64,000 nt of DNA. It comes from an uncultured Pseudoruegeria sp. Its GTDB lineage: Bacteria; Pseudomonadota; Alphaproteobacteria; Rhodobacterales; Rhodobacteraceae. Each line of letters starts with the position of its first letter. Within the stretch, counting starts at the first letter, position 1. The translations under genes and the position numbers were made by a program. The stretch is taken from NCBI GenBank assembly GCA_947498155.1, contig CANMJD010000003.1:186001-250000 (forward strand), given 5' to 3'. Below are positions 20,124-28,976 of this stretch, piece after piece. Under the pieces are notes generated by a model. The model did no database searches. It saw only the letters and a program-made list of their open reading frames with translations, and was not told the DNA's origin.

Positions 20124-20603
20124 TCAATCCTGATATTTTTCGTTCAACTGATGCCAGACAAAGGCGCGGCCATCGTCATAGACGGCGACCACACGGTCCA
20201 CACCATCGCCAATTTCCTTCTCTGACAAGAAGGCAAAGGCTTTGCCGGATTCCAGATCGGCCCCGATTTGCTTGGCATTAAAACAATCGAACCAATTGGG
20301 GGCGGTGGTGGGCTCTGCTGCGTCGTAGATCACAAAGGTCTCGGTCAGCATCGGCACCGACATCGGCGTGCTGAAACATCCCCGAAACCGTAAGGGAGAG
20401 CTGTCTGCGTCAATGCCGTTGAAATCCTCGACAAGCATCGGTTCCGGTGCATTCGTTGCGACATTGGTCAGCTGCACAACCGGGCCGCCCTCTGCTGAGA
20501 CTGTCACCTCTTCGTAGTAGGCGTAAACCTGCAGATAATACAGCGCTGCCCCTGCAATCAATGCGGTTACCACGATAGCAACTCCTGCGATTTTTCCGGT
20601 CAT
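20124..20603 (-). CDS. DUF6446-like membrane-anchored protein
   Basis: A 159-residue protein starting MTGKIAGVAIVVTALIAGAA, with a single N-terminal membrane anchor (~4-24) and a soluble remainder, probably periplasmic. Two cysteines occur, in RFRGCFSTP and NWFDCFNAK. It matches my memory of a small protein found beside glyS in Rhodobacterales (DUF6446); the function is unknown. I chose the start at 20603, preceded by AAGAGG, over a much longer open frame upstream. It is 4 bases from gltS and probably cotranscribed. Confidence 0.75.
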   Translation of the reverse strand: MTGKIAGVAIVVTALIAGAALYYLQVYAYYEEVTVSAEGGPVVQLTNVATNAPEPMLVEDFNGIDADSSPLRFRGCFSTPMSVPMLTETFVIYDAAEPTTAPNWFDCFNAKQIGADLESGKAFAFLSEKEIGDGVDRVVAVYDDGRAFVWHQLNEKYQD

Positions 20604-20715
20604 AGCGGGCCTCTTGTCGATTTGGTGCAAGCAGAGAATCTTTGGGGCTTGCCCCTTGCTGCAGCGCATATCACTGTGCGGCGCATAGGTAAAACACTGG
20701 CTTTCAGGGATAGAT

Positions 20716-21363
20716 ATGGAACACAGCTTTGCGATCACAATGTTTGGCGCGCTTTTTGCGGTGATGAACCCCTTTGTGAACCTGCCGATTTTTCTGGGGC
20801 TGACCGATGGGCAACCGGTCGCAGCCCAGCGCAAGGCGGCGGTTCAGATCGTGTTCTATACCGCCATCATGTGTGCTGTGGTTGCACTGAGCGGGTCGTT
20901 TATTCTGACGTTCTTTGGCATTTCGATCGATGCTTTCCGGCTGGCCGGTGGGGTGGTGCTCGGCCATATCGGCTGGGATATGTTAAACGGTAAGGACAGC
21001 AATTCCCACCACGGCTCGACCTCTGAAAAAGCCAATATTTCAACTGGTCAGGACATTGCGTTTTTCCCGATGACCTTTCCGATGCTTGTCGGTCCGGGCA
21101 CGATCACGACGTTAATTCTGTATACGGAAAAGGCCGATAGCCTGCAGAACTTCGTCGCCTATGGTGCCGTTGCAGCGCTGGTGATCGGGATCATGGGGGT
21201 GGTTCTGTGGTTTTCCGGTGAAATCAGCCATCATCTGAGCGCCACCATGCGGGTGATCATGACCCGCATCATGGGGATGATCCTGATGGCGATTGCTGCA
21301 GGTATGATCACCGACGGCTTGAAGGTACTCTTGCCGGGGTTGGCTGGCGCGGCGGGGTCTTAG
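20716..21363 (+). CDS. MarC-family integral membrane protein
   Basis: A 215-residue protein with about six membrane segments, starting with FAITMFGALFAVMNPFVNLP, the MarC (UPF0056) signature with its conserved NP. FFPMTFPMLVGPGTIT (~116-131) is the matching element in the second half. MarC was once linked to multidrug resistance, but that has not held up and the function is unknown. It is divergent from the DUF6446-like gene. The stop is immediately followed by dispersed repeat copy C. Confidence 0.88.
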   Translation: MEHSFAITMFGALFAVMNPFVNLPIFLGLTDGQPVAAQRKAAVQIVFYTAIMCAVVALSGSFILTFFGISIDAFRLAGGVVLGHIGWDMLNGKDSNSHHGSTSEKANISTGQDIAFFPMTFPMLVGPGTITTLILYTEKADSLQNFVAYGAVAALVIGIMGVVLWFSGEISHHLSATMRVIMTRIMGMILMAIAAGMITDGLKVLLPGLAGAAGS

Positions 21364-21410
21364 GGGGCGCTGCCCCCCGTTCCTGCGGAACACCCCCCGG
21401 GATATTTGCG
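21364..21410 (+). repeat. Dispersed C/G-rich palindromic repeat, copy C
   Basis: GGGGCGCTGCCCCCC, then GTTCCTGCGGAAC (a hairpin replacing GGCCCTTTGGGCC of copies A and B), then ACCCCCCGGGATATTT. The outer arms are kept and the inner hairpin sequence is changed while still base-pairing, which suggests the structure is what is conserved. It abuts the marC stop codon and probably terminates marC. Confidence 0.78.
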
Positions 21411-21482
21411 TCAAAATGAAAGTATCTTGGCGAAACAACGGCCCGGCGGTATCAAATTGCTGACGTTACAGAGGAGGACCCG

Positions 21483-22127
21483 ATGCAGGATCTTGACCCG
21501 AACTATGTGATAAACAGTGAGGCAGCGCTGCGGGCGCGTTTCCCGCCGACCCATGAAAAAGCAAAGCTTAAATGCATCGATCATCTGGACAGATACGCGC
21601 AGGATTTTATCCGACGCTCGCCGTTTTTATGCATCGGCACGCAAGCGCCCGATGGTATGGCGGACGTTAGCCCTCGCGGCGATCCTGCCGGATTTGTCAA
21701 AGTGCTTTCTGAGTCGGTTTTGTTGGTCCCCGACCGCCCGGGCAACAACCGGTTGGATACGCAGCGCAATATCATTGCCAACCCTTCTGTGGGCCTGTTG
21801 TTTATGGTACCCGGATTTGATGACACCCTGCGCGTCAATGGTACGGCACAAATTACCACCGACCCGAAGTTGCTTGATCTGATGATCGTAAAAGACCGCG
21901 CGCCCATTGTGGCGATTGCCGTAGAGGTGCAGGAGGTATTTCTACACTGCGCCAAGGCCTTTCGCCGCTCGGCTCTTTGGGATCCGAGCCAGCGTCAGGA
22001 TCGCTCTGAAATGCCGTCTTTGATGCAGATGATCCACGCGCAAACAGATAACACCCCGATGGACGCCACAGAACAGGCCAAGATGGATGACGATCTGGAA
22101 GCCGCCTATCGCGATTCAATGTATTAA
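21483..22127 (+). CDS. Pyridoxamine 5'-phosphate oxidase-family FMN protein
   Basis: A 214-residue split-barrel flavoprotein. PFLCIGTQAPDGMADVSPRGDPAGFV (residues ~44-69) and LLVPDRPGNNRLDTQRNI (~79-96) are typical of the MSMEG_1061-like PPOX subfamily, whose members bind FMN or F420 and whose substrates are mostly unknown. It is unlikely to be the vitamin B6 enzyme PdxH. A strong GAGGAGG precedes the ATG. Its end overlaps the convergent GrpB-family gene by 4 bases. Confidence 0.82.
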   Translation: MQDLDPNYVINSEAALRARFPPTHEKAKLKCIDHLDRYAQDFIRRSPFLCIGTQAPDGMADVSPRGDPAGFVKVLSESVLLVPDRPGNNRLDTQRNIIANPSVGLLFMVPGFDDTLRVNGTAQITTDPKLLDLMIVKDRAPIVAIAVEVQEVFLHCAKAFRRSALWDPSQRQDRSEMPSLMQMIHAQTDNTPMDATEQAKMDDDLEAAYRDSMY

Positions 22128-22699
22128 TCGGCGCTAGGCGATGTGCTGTCTTGCCGAACGGCCCACAGCAGTGCTGTTTGGGTGGTGCATTGAATGAAAG
22201 CGGCTTTGCCGTTGATATAGCGGGCGCGTGAGAAATCGGGGGCAAGCACCAGAGATTGTTTGAGCGCCCCATAGGCGGCGGCCACATCAGGATGTGCGAT
22301 CAGATAATCGCGAAAGGCCAGATGGGCGGTGATTTGCGGGGCGTCCTGCGCAAAGATGTGCAGATGATGTGTGCGCTGGTTGTTTGTATTGCGTTTTTCA
22401 AAGAAGCGCCGCCCTGTGATGCCATTTTCGCCCTTTGCACTATAGCCAAGGCCCAAGACGTTAACGCTGCTGGCATCAAGCTCTGCCAGATCGGGCACCA
22501 CCCCCAACAGATCAATCACCGGCTTGGCGGCCAGACCGGCAATGGCTGTGCTGCCGATATGGTGCAATGCAATGGAAAGGGGTGACAGGGCGGCGCGCAG
22601 GGCCGCGGCTTCTTGACTGAAGGCCTGCTGCCAGGCCGGATCATGGGGCAGGATGAAACCGGTTCTGGCGTCATCCTGCCCCATAAATGGGGGCGCCAC
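22124..22699 (-). CDS. GrpB-family (UPF0157) nucleotidyltransferase-fold protein
   Basis: A 191-residue protein. HHIGSTAIAGLAAKPVIDLLGVV (~46-68) is the GrpB signature, which has the GS...D pattern of the nucleotidyltransferase fold; HHLHIF (~117) is also conserved. The function is unknown; GrpB is not the GrpE chaperone. The frame begins with a GTG directly after the glyQ stop (TGA|GTG). An ATG five codons inside (22684) is an alternative start. It is probably translated from the glyQ transcript. Confidence 0.78.
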   Translation of the reverse strand: MAPPFMGQDDARTGFILPHDPAWQQAFSQEAAALRAALSPLSIALHHIGSTAIAGLAAKPVIDLLGVVPDLAELDASSVNVLGLGYSAKGENGITGRRFFEKRNTNNQRTHHLHIFAQDAPQITAHLAFRDYLIAHPDVAAAYGALKQSLVLAPDFSRARYINGKAAFIQCTTQTALLWAVRQDSTSPSAD

Positions 22700-23629
22700 T
22701 CAGGCCGCCGCCCCGCCTGCTTCGGTTTGAACAAAGGCATCGGCACATTGCGTGGCCAAGGCGCGCACCCGCCCGATATAGGCCTGACGCTCGGTGACGG
22801 AAATCACCCCGCGCGCGTCCAACAGGTTGAACACATGGCTGGCCTTGATGCATTGGTCATAGGCCGGGTGAGCCATGATAATGGTCTTGCCGGTTTTCGG
22901 GTCCAAAGCCTCTTGCGACAGGATGGTTTTGCATTCGGCTTCGGCCTCTTCAAAGTGCTTGAGCAGCACGTCGGTATTGGCGACATCAAAGTTCCAGCGC
23001 GAATATTCTTGTTCGGTCTGGCGGAACACATCGCCATAGGTCAACGGGATCGCACCATCGGGATCATTGAACGGCATATCCATCACGTGGTCGACGCCAA
23101 GAATATACATGGCCAACCGTTCCAGACCATAAGTCAGCTCGCCGGAAACAGGTTTGCAGTCATGACCACCCACCTGCTGGAAATAGGTGAACTGGCTGAC
23201 TTCCATGCCGTCGCACCAGACCTCCCAGCCCAATCCCCAAGCGCCCAGCGTCGGCGATTCCCAGTCATCCTCGACAAAGCGGATGTCATGCATCTCCATA
23301 TCGACGCCGATGGCCTCAAGGCTGCCCAGATAGAGCGCCTGAAGTTCCGGTGGGCTGGGTTTGATCAGCACCTGATACTGGTAGTAATGCTGCAAGCGGT
23401 TGGGGTTTTCGCCATAACGCCCGTCGGTCGGGCGGCGCGAGGGCTGCACATAGGCCGCGGCCCAGCGGTTGCTTCCCAGCGCGCGCAGGGTCGTGGCGGG
23501 GTGGAATGTACCGGCACCGACTTCCATGTCATAGGGTTGCAGGATGGCGCAGCCTTGGGCTGCCCAGTAATTCTGAAGCCGCAGGATAATTTCCTGAAAG
23601 CTTTTTGGCGTGGATTTCTCGTTCGACAT
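22700..23629 (-). CDS. glyQ: Glycine-tRNA ligase alpha subunit
   Basis: A 309-residue catalytic subunit of the tetrameric bacterial glycyl-tRNA synthetase. It contains [20 protein letters not shown] (~11-30), [20 protein letters not shown] (~31-50), [20 protein letters not shown] (~61-80) and [12 protein letters not shown] (~161), all near-invariant in GlyQ. The ATG at 23629 is preceded by AGAGGG. An upstream in-frame ATG would add 19 atypical residues. Its partner glyS lies 3.8 kb downstream, past genes on both strands. Confidence 0.96.
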   Translation of the reverse strand: MSNEKSTPKSFQEIILRLQNYWAAQGCAILQPYDMEVGAGTFHPATTLRALGSNRWAAAYVQPSRRPTDGRYGENPNRLQHYYQYQVLIKPSPPELQALYLGSLEAIGVDMEMHDIRFVEDDWESPTLGAWGLGWEVWCDGMEVSQFTYFQQVGGHDCKPVSGELTYGLERLAMYILGVDHVMDMPFNDPDGAIPLTYGDVFRQTEQEYSRWNFDVANTDVLLKHFEEAEAECKTILSQEALDPKTGKTIIMAHPAYDQCIKASHVFNLLDARGVISVTERQAYIGRVRALATQCADAFVQTEAGGAAA

Positions 23630-23909
23630 GCCGACCCTCTTTGACGAAAACGAGTTTCTCTTAGGCGCTTGACGCCAGAGGGTCAATCATCCGCTGCAGC
23701 GATTGGGGGGCTGAAGAGGATAATCCGGCAAAGGATGGATCAGGCGCCGTCTTATGTTCTGCGTCTGTGCAGCGGAATTTTATCAGAATGGGGCCGATCG
23801 CGGCACCCTTTGGCGGTTTGCGCAATCTCCAACTGACTTGCTTGGACCTCGTGACATTTACCAATGCCTAATGATACACCCTTGCCCCGACACGACCGAT
23901 TAAAAGGGC

Positions 23910-24611
23910 TCAGCGGTGGACGACGGGGCCCTGCCGGCTCCAGCCTTCGTAGGGTCGCCGGTTTTCCGAGCCAGCGGCAAGTAGATGATTGCTGACGCTT
24001 GCTTCATAGCCGTCAACCGATGCTTGGCTCATCGCATCAATGATGGCCAAGTGCTGGTCGACAATGGTGCCAATCTGGTCTGCGTCGTATTTTTTCTCAA
24101 GACGGATCAGCTGCGACATACGGGCATGGCGTGCGATTAGATCCATCAATCGAGGATTATTGCAGCACCGATACTGCATTTCATGAAACCTTTGGTTTAA
24201 CACATAGGCCTGACGAAAATCTTCCTGCCGCAGCGCCTCTTCATGCCGGGCCGCAATTTCACGGAGTTTTTCGATAAGCCTCGGATCTACGGGTAAAGAT
24301 GTGTATCGCGCCGCTGCGGTTTCGAGCACAATACGTAGATCACAGAGCCCCTCTACTTCATCCGGTGTATAGGAGACCACTTCCATACCGCGTCGGGGGC
24401 GATGAATCAGCAACCCATAGCTTTCAAGCTCTGCAAAAGCGTGGCGCACAGCGTGACGCTTTGCGTCATACTTCTCCATGACAGCGTCTTCGGTAATCCG
24501 GGAACCAGGCGCATAAACCCCGAAAATAATACTGTTTTCAAGCTCCTGTAAAAGTGAAGCCGGCTTCACTTCCTCGCTTTCTGTTCCCTGACGCACTCTC
24601 CTAAAATGCAC
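23910..24611 (-). CDS. GntR-family regulator (FCD subfamily), left end of catabolic block
   Basis: A 233-residue regulator with a winged helix-turn-helix (ASLLQELENSIIFGVYAPGS, then YDAKRHAVRHAFAELESYGL, to ~80) and an FCD helical domain with metal/ligand-type residues (RIVLETAAARY, NQRFHEMQY, DQHLAIIDAM). The start is a GTG at 24611 with a strong GGAGGAG 6 bases upstream. It shares the unusual AKRHAVRHAF recognition helix style with the GntR protein at 36395 (TKRHTLRQAF), so the two are probably paralogues. It lies downstream of the leftward ABC operon and likely controls genes of this block. Confidence 0.87.
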   Translation of the reverse strand: MHFRRVRQGTESEEVKPASLLQELENSIIFGVYAPGSRITEDAVMEKYDAKRHAVRHAFAELESYGLLIHRPRRGMEVVSYTPDEVEGLCDLRIVLETAAARYTSLPVDPRLIEKLREIAARHEEALRQEDFRQAYVLNQRFHEMQYRCCNNPRLMDLIARHARMSQLIRLEKKYDADQIGTIVDQHLAIIDAMSQASVDGYEASVSNHLLAAGSENRRPYEGWSRQGPVVHR

Positions 24612-24951
24612 CCTACTCCTCCATCGATATTATTATCAATACCTCCGCAGCCAAGAATTATGCGCCCGTTTCAGCTCTCAAAGTTTCGAGATCGGGAGGG
24701 GTAGAAAAAACATCTTGCCATCACGGTCGTCAGCGGCGCTGCCTTAGTCACGCCTACGACGCAGGTCTGGGTGGGCGCTGAAAGCAAACCCGTTGACCGG
24801 CGGGACCGTGTTTGTTTCCGCAGTCTAATCCGCTCAGCGCAGGGCCTTTGACACGCGGCTTTCCGCTTTTAGCGCCTAAATCTGATCACACCGAAACGCT
24901 ACGGCACGTAGATCTCTTTTCAAGCAGCATGATAGTCAAGGCTGACAAGAG
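24612..24951. other. Intergenic stretch with no recognisable gene
   Basis: About 340 bases upstream of the left GntR gene. I see no coding frame with a sensible start and composition, and no tRNA or repeat copy. It must hold the promoter of the leftward GntR gene. An AT-rich TATTATTATCA (24628-24638) also occurs at 31454-31464, but it is low-complexity and carries little weight. The TTGTCxACAA palindrome of the other block promoters is absent here. Confidence 0.5.
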
Positions 24952-25007
24952 ATGAAAACCATTGGGCCACCACACGGCGTGCGCGTGATCGCCCAATTCT
25001 TTTTCAT
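24952..25007 (-). terminator. Likely terminator of the leftward CUT2 ABC operon
   Basis: On the minus strand, ATGAAAAAGAATTGGGC pairs with GCCCAATGGTTTTCAT around a ~23-base loop, giving a 7-base GC-containing core and an outer A/T stem that provides a T-tract. It begins 10 bases after the stop of the substrate-binding protein gene. The core is short for a strong terminator. Confidence 0.45.
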
Positions 25008-25016
25008 ACGGCGGCG

Positions 25017-26156
25017 TTACTTGACCGGCTTCAGGCCAGAATAACGGAAGGCCTCTGCTTCGAGGGCGCCGATTTCTTCGGCGGACATGCCCTTATGCGC
25101 GATGACCATGCGACCAAGGAAAACCAACGGCAATTCACCGGTCCGCCCTTCAAGCACGGCTTTGACAGATTCAGCCGCTGCTGCGCCGATATCATCTGAC
25201 ATCCGCATAGGTGTTGCATCCAATGTGCCATCGCGGATCGCATCCAGTTCGAGCGAGGTTCCACCCCATGCTGTTGTATAGAAATTCTCGGTCTTTTCGG
25301 ACGCGATTTGCGCTTCGACCGCGCCAATTCCCATGGCCGTATTTGCGGTGTGGACCACTTCCACTTCTGGGAAAGCAGTCATGATCTGCTCCATCGCGGT
25401 GTAACCTTTTTCGCGATTGAAGTCCGCATATTGCTCTGCGACACGTGTCCAGTTTCCGGTCTCTTCCACGCATTCCGCAAAAGTCTGCGAGCGAAGATTG
25501 TCAATCGAGCCGGGGATACCGCGGATGAGCGCGTAGGACTTATCAGATCCGAGGCCATCCACCATGAAATCACAAATGGCTTTTGCGCCCGACGGGGAAT
25601 CGAAGTTGAACCAGGTCACAGGCTGGGTTGTCAAATCTTTCAGAGGCGTGTGATTGCCCCAGATCATTGTGGTGAACCCTTCCGTATCCACAAGACGCTG
25701 GATGTTATCCCCCTGCGCCATCAGCTCTGAGGGCGCATACATAACAAAGTCCCAGATGTCATCGTCATTGACGACCTGTGCAACGAATTGGTTCTGCAGC
25801 TCGCCTTCATTCATGCGCGTGGCAAACTCGGTGGTCTCATAAGGGATGCCGAGTTCATCAAGCCGCTTTGTGAAGGCAATGTAGTTGCGGTTGAAGAAAT
25901 CCGAGGTATCGGCTGACGGGTAGATCAGCGCAATCTGGATAGGGTCCGAAATATCTGCCGCAACCTTTACTGGTGCTGCGGCAACCGTTGCCTGCAAAGC
26001 CGCCAAAGCAGCAGGGTCGGTTACTTGCTCTGGCCGCCAGACTTCCCGTTCGTCATCATCCGGCAGCGTGAAAAGCGGTAGCTCTTGGGCCATGACCGGA
26101 GCAGTCAGCCCCAGGCACAGCGCCGATGTCAGTGTAAATGCATAAAAACGTTTCAT
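25017..26156 (-). CDS. CUT2-type sugar ABC transporter substrate-binding protein (transporter 1)
   Basis: A 379-residue periplasmic protein with a clear signal peptide (YAFTLTSALCLGLTAPVMAQ). It has the two-lobed periplasmic-binding-protein-1 fold of ribose/galactose-type binding proteins (IQIALIYPSADTSDFFNRNY at ~72-91; DNLRSQTFAECVEETGN; VVHTANTAMGIGAVEA). Some relatives are annotated TorT-like. An acidic linker (LPDDDEREVW) follows the signal peptide. The ligand is unknown. It is last in the order ATPase, permease, binding protein, 35 bases after the permease, with a strong GGGAGGA site. Confidence 0.85.
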   Translation of the reverse strand: MKRFYAFTLTSALCLGLTAPVMAQELPLFTLPDDDEREVWRPEQVTDPAALAALQATVAAAPVKVAADISDPIQIALIYPSADTSDFFNRNYIAFTKRLDELGIPYETTEFATRMNEGELQNQFVAQVVNDDDIWDFVMYAPSELMAQGDNIQRLVDTEGFTTMIWGNHTPLKDLTTQPVTWFNFDSPSGAKAICDFMVDGLGSDKSYALIRGIPGSIDNLRSQTFAECVEETGNWTRVAEQYADFNREKGYTAMEQIMTAFPEVEVVHTANTAMGIGAVEAQIASEKTENFYTTAWGGTSLELDAIRDGTLDATPMRMSDDIGAAAAESVKAVLEGRTGELPLVFLGRMVIAHKGMSAEEIGALEAEAFRYSGLKPVK

Positions 26157-26191
26157 ATTTTCCTCCCTAGAAAGTTAACGTCGGTCGTTAT

Positions 26192-27319
26192 TTAGGTGGT
26201 GACGGGCCCTGGCAGGACCGCCCCTAGAATGAACAGCGCGACAAGTGCTGCGATCAAACCACCTAGAAATTTGAGAATTGACAGGTTCTGACGTGAGCAG
26301 ATCTTTGCCCACAGGTTACCCGACACGTCTTTGTCTTTTGACAGCAGCCACGAATAGGCCGCCACAGAAACAACAATCACAATGCCTGCGGCAACGGATT
26401 GCCAAAAGAATTCGATGCGCAAAATGATGGTGGCATTGGTAATCATTGCCAGCAAAATCACACCGCAGAACGCCCCCAGCATCGAGGCCCGGCCACCGAA
26501 CAAGGATGTCCCGCCAACCACAACCGCCGCGATGACGTGAAGGTTTAGAAAGCTCGCCGATGTCGCCTGAATGGAATTCAGCTTGCCAGCCAACATCACA
26601 CCGCCCAAGCCAGCCAGTGCCCCCATCAAAGAATACGCATAGACCCGTTGGCGATGGACGGCGATACCCGCCATCTCTGCGGCTTCGGGGTCAGACCCGA
26701 TCCCGAGCGCATATCGGCCGAAGAATGTGCGCGTCAAAACAAAGTAGCCAGCCACAATTGTGGCAATGCCGATCAGGACCGGCACCGGCAAAAATCCTTC
26801 GATCCGGCCACGTCCGATGACCTTAATGATATCGGGGAACTTCGCCAGAACCAGACCCTTGGCCAGCACCAAAGCGATGCCGCGATAAATCAGGTCCATG
26901 GCCATGGTGCCGATCAAATCGGGCACATTCAATTTGGTTACGACAATCCCGTTGATCGCCCCAAGCGTTGCGCCAACGGTGATGGCGATCATGATCCCTA
27001 CATAGGGCGAAAAGCCATATTGCTTGATCATAAAGGCCATGATGAGCGCGCTCAGCGCCGCAATCGAACCGATAGACAAATCGATGCCGCGTTGGGCAAT
27101 GACAAAAGTCATCCCGACCGCCATCGGCATGAACATTGCCGCTTCCATCAGAACAATCTCAAAGTTTGACAGGCGGAAGAACCGCGCAGGTTCCACGAAC
27201 AGCATGAACGTCATCAGCATGGCGATCATCAAAAGCGGGCCGAAAATTGAGACGTAAGGGCTAATCCGTTCCATAAACGATTGTCGTGCAGGAACTTCTA
27301 TGTTGGTGGTCGAATCCAT
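26192..27319 (-). CDS. CUT2-type ABC transporter permease (transporter 1)
   Basis: A 375-residue inner-membrane protein of the RbsC/FrcC type with about ten hydrophobic segments. GMTFVIAQRGIDLSIGSIAA (~79-98) is the conserved cytoplasmic-loop region, and GSDPEAAEMAGI (~225) and VVVGGTSLFGGRASMLGAFC are typical of the family. A C-terminal membrane segment extends past the usual RbsC end. The start overlaps the ATPase stop (TAATG), showing translational coupling. Confidence 0.9.
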   Translation of the reverse strand: MDSTTNIEVPARQSFMERISPYVSIFGPLLMIAMLMTFMLFVEPARFFRLSNFEIVLMEAAMFMPMAVGMTFVIAQRGIDLSIGSIAALSALIMAFMIKQYGFSPYVGIMIAITVGATLGAINGIVVTKLNVPDLIGTMAMDLIYRGIALVLAKGLVLAKFPDIIKVIGRGRIEGFLPVPVLIGIATIVAGYFVLTRTFFGRYALGIGSDPEAAEMAGIAVHRQRVYAYSLMGALAGLGGVMLAGKLNSIQATSASFLNLHVIAAVVVGGTSLFGGRASMLGAFCGVILLAMITNATIILRIEFFWQSVAAGIVIVVSVAAYSWLLSKDKDVSGNLWAKICSRQNLSILKFLGGLIAALVALFILGAVLPGPVTT

Positions 27320-28116
27320 TATGCCACTTCCTTCTTCTCGTGCGATCCAACGATCATTCCGAGCACTTCTTCATGGGTGGTTTCCGAAACCTTGATCGTG
27401 CCGACCTTGCGGCCTCGGCGCATGACCTGAATGCGGTCCGCGACTTCGAATACATCGTCAAGAGAGTGGGAAATCAGTAGAACAGCGAGGCCCTGATCCC
27501 GCAGGTTGCAGATCAGTTTCAGCGTGCGTGCAGTTTCCTGCGGCCCGAGGGCTGCGGTGGGCTCGTCCATCACAAGCACGCGCAAATCACCATGATAGAT
27601 GGCGCGTGCAATCGCGACCGCCTGCTTTTGACCGCCCGACAGGCTTTCCGTCGGCGCATCCATGTCCGGCAATCGAGTGCCGAAACGTTCGAATAAGACC
27701 CGCGTGGCTTCCGATTTCATCCGCGCGTTATCAAGAAAGGGAATGCCCAAAAAGGATTTCGTCAGCTCATTGCCAAAGAAGATATTCGCGGCGGGCGTCA
27801 GATCACCTGCAATCGCCAAGGTTTGATAAACCGCGTCAATCCCCAGCTGGAGCGCATCGTCGCGTCCATTGATGGCGACCTCTTGACCGGCGATTTTAAT
27901 CTGTCCGGCAGAGGGACGCAAAACCCCTGTAAGGATCTTGATCAAAGTGGATTTTCCGGCCCCGTTGTCCCCTACAATCGCTAGGACCTCACCGGCGCGT
28001 GCCTCAAGACTCACATCGTTCAAGGCAACCGCACCGCCAAATCGTTTGGTGATTCCGCGCATCTCGACGAGCGGGACAGAATCGGGGGGCGAATTATCTT
28101 TCAGTGACACGTTCAT
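27319..28116 (-). CDS. CUT2-type ABC transporter ATPase, single domain (transporter 1)
   Basis: A 265-residue ATPase with Walker A GDNGAGKSTLIK (~48-59), signature LSGGQKQAVAIARA (~151-164), Walker B LVMDEPTAAL and switch His (LLISHSLDDV). Most CUT2 ATPases (RbsA) are fused doubles of ~500 residues. This is a single domain like the fructose importer FrcA of rhizobia, and so would act as a homodimer. It is the first gene of a leftward operon. The promoter region holds the composite operator at 28171-28194. GGAGGAGCCC precedes the ATG. Confidence 0.92.
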   Translation of the reverse strand: MNVSLKDNSPPDSVPLVEMRGITKRFGGAVALNDVSLEARAGEVLAIVGDNGAGKSTLIKILTGVLRPSAGQIKIAGQEVAINGRDDALQLGIDAVYQTLAIAGDLTPAANIFFGNELTKSFLGIPFLDNARMKSEATRVLFERFGTRLPDMDAPTESLSGGQKQAVAIARAIYHGDLRVLVMDEPTAALGPQETARTLKLICNLRDQGLAVLLISHSLDDVFEVADRIQVMRRGRKVGTIKVSETTHEEVLGMIVGSHEKKEVA

Positions 28117-28170
28117 GGGCTCCTCCAGTATTTTAGCCGCGCATGGCTTTTTTCAATTTTAGTATGGTGA

Positions 28171-28194
28171 ATTGTCGAGCAGATTGTCAACAAT
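28171..28194 (-). promoter_or_regulatory. Composite GntR-type operator, transporter 1 promoter
   Basis: ATTGTCG, five bases, then ATTGTCAACAAT. The second part contains the near-palindrome TTGTCAACAA, which matches the TTGT...ACAA form common among FCD-type GntR operators. The element ends 54 bases upstream of the ATPase start. The same arrangement occurs at 31467-31490, with only the five spacer bases differing and the same orientation relative to the transporter gene. A role as operator is inferred. Confidence 0.7.
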
Positions 28195-28235
28195 TTTAGT
28201 GATAATTAACCCAATAACAATTTTATCCTTTGTTT

Positions 28236-28976
28236 TCAGCTATAAAGGCCTACGCCTTCGTACCATTTTTGGATGGTGTCAGCTGTCAATTGCGCTTGTT
28301 CAAGCACGACAAAGTGCCCCGCGTCGGGAATGATCTCATGGGTGCCAAGATCGGCGGCCGATACAATTTCTACCCCCATGTCCGTCGGGGTCAGTACATC
28401 CTGCGCCCCGTTGATCATCAGGATCGGACCGCGAAAACCGGCGATATCCCCAAGCGATGCGGGCCGCGCAATTGCCAGTTCAATCTGATGCGCAAAATCG
28501 ATCGGTTGCGTATCACTGGCCATGTCAAAAACACAGCGCCTGATTTCTTCGCGCGCGGTCTTGGGCGCGGCGACATATTTGGGCCACAGCTGCGTTTCAA
28601 CAAAGGCGCGCGGGCCCATCTGATCAAACTGCTGGACCATCGCACGACGCACTGGCGCCATGTCAGGCGCATCCGCCCGCGCAGTCGAGCTAATCAAAAC
28701 AAAGCCGAGACAGCGCTCGGGATATTGACGCATTATTTCAAATGCCACCTGACACCCGAGCGAAAATCCTATGATATAAAACCTGTCCGCCATGCCTGAA
28801 ATGGCCTGATCCACGAGTTCATCTAGGGAAGCGCTATTGATCCGGGGCAGCAGACGCGCCGCGTCGGAAATAGACGTCCCCAGTGCCGCCATCACAGGGT
28901 CAAAAACGCGCGCATCACACAATGTGCCCGGCAGAAGCAGCCAGCGTGGGGCCTGCGTATCTTGGCTACTGATCAT
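28236..28976 (-). CDS. Alpha/beta-hydrolase fold protein
   Basis: A 246-residue hydrolase. The oxyanion region is LLLPGTLCDARVF (~14-26). The nucleophile elbow GFSLGC (~69-74) gives Ser; INGAQDVLTP holds the acid Asp (~197) and DAGHFVVLEQ the catalytic His (~220). It could act on an ester, lactone or thioester. The ATG overlaps the stop of the aldolase gene by 4 bases (ATGA), so it is the last gene of the cupin-dehydrogenase-aldolase-hydrolase series. The substrate is unknown. Confidence 0.85.
   Translation of the reverse strand: MISSQDTQAPRWLLLPGTLCDARVFDPVMAALGTSISDAARLLPRINSASLDELVDQAISGMADRFYIIGFSLGCQVAFEIMRQYPERCLGFVLISSTARADAPDMAPVRRAMVQQFDQMGPRAFVETQLWPKYVAAPKTAREEIRRCVFDMASDTQPIDFAHQIELAIARPASLGDIAGFRGPILMINGAQDVLTPTDMGVEIVSAADLGTHEIIPDAGHFVVLEQAQLTADTIQKWYEGVGLYS

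Noticed and set aside
23687-23909. Possible small gene (67 codons, 23661-23864, minus strand) between glyQ and the left GntR gene
   Set aside because: It runs into the glyQ leader, has no ribosome-binding site and no recognisable features; probably non-coding leader sequence.
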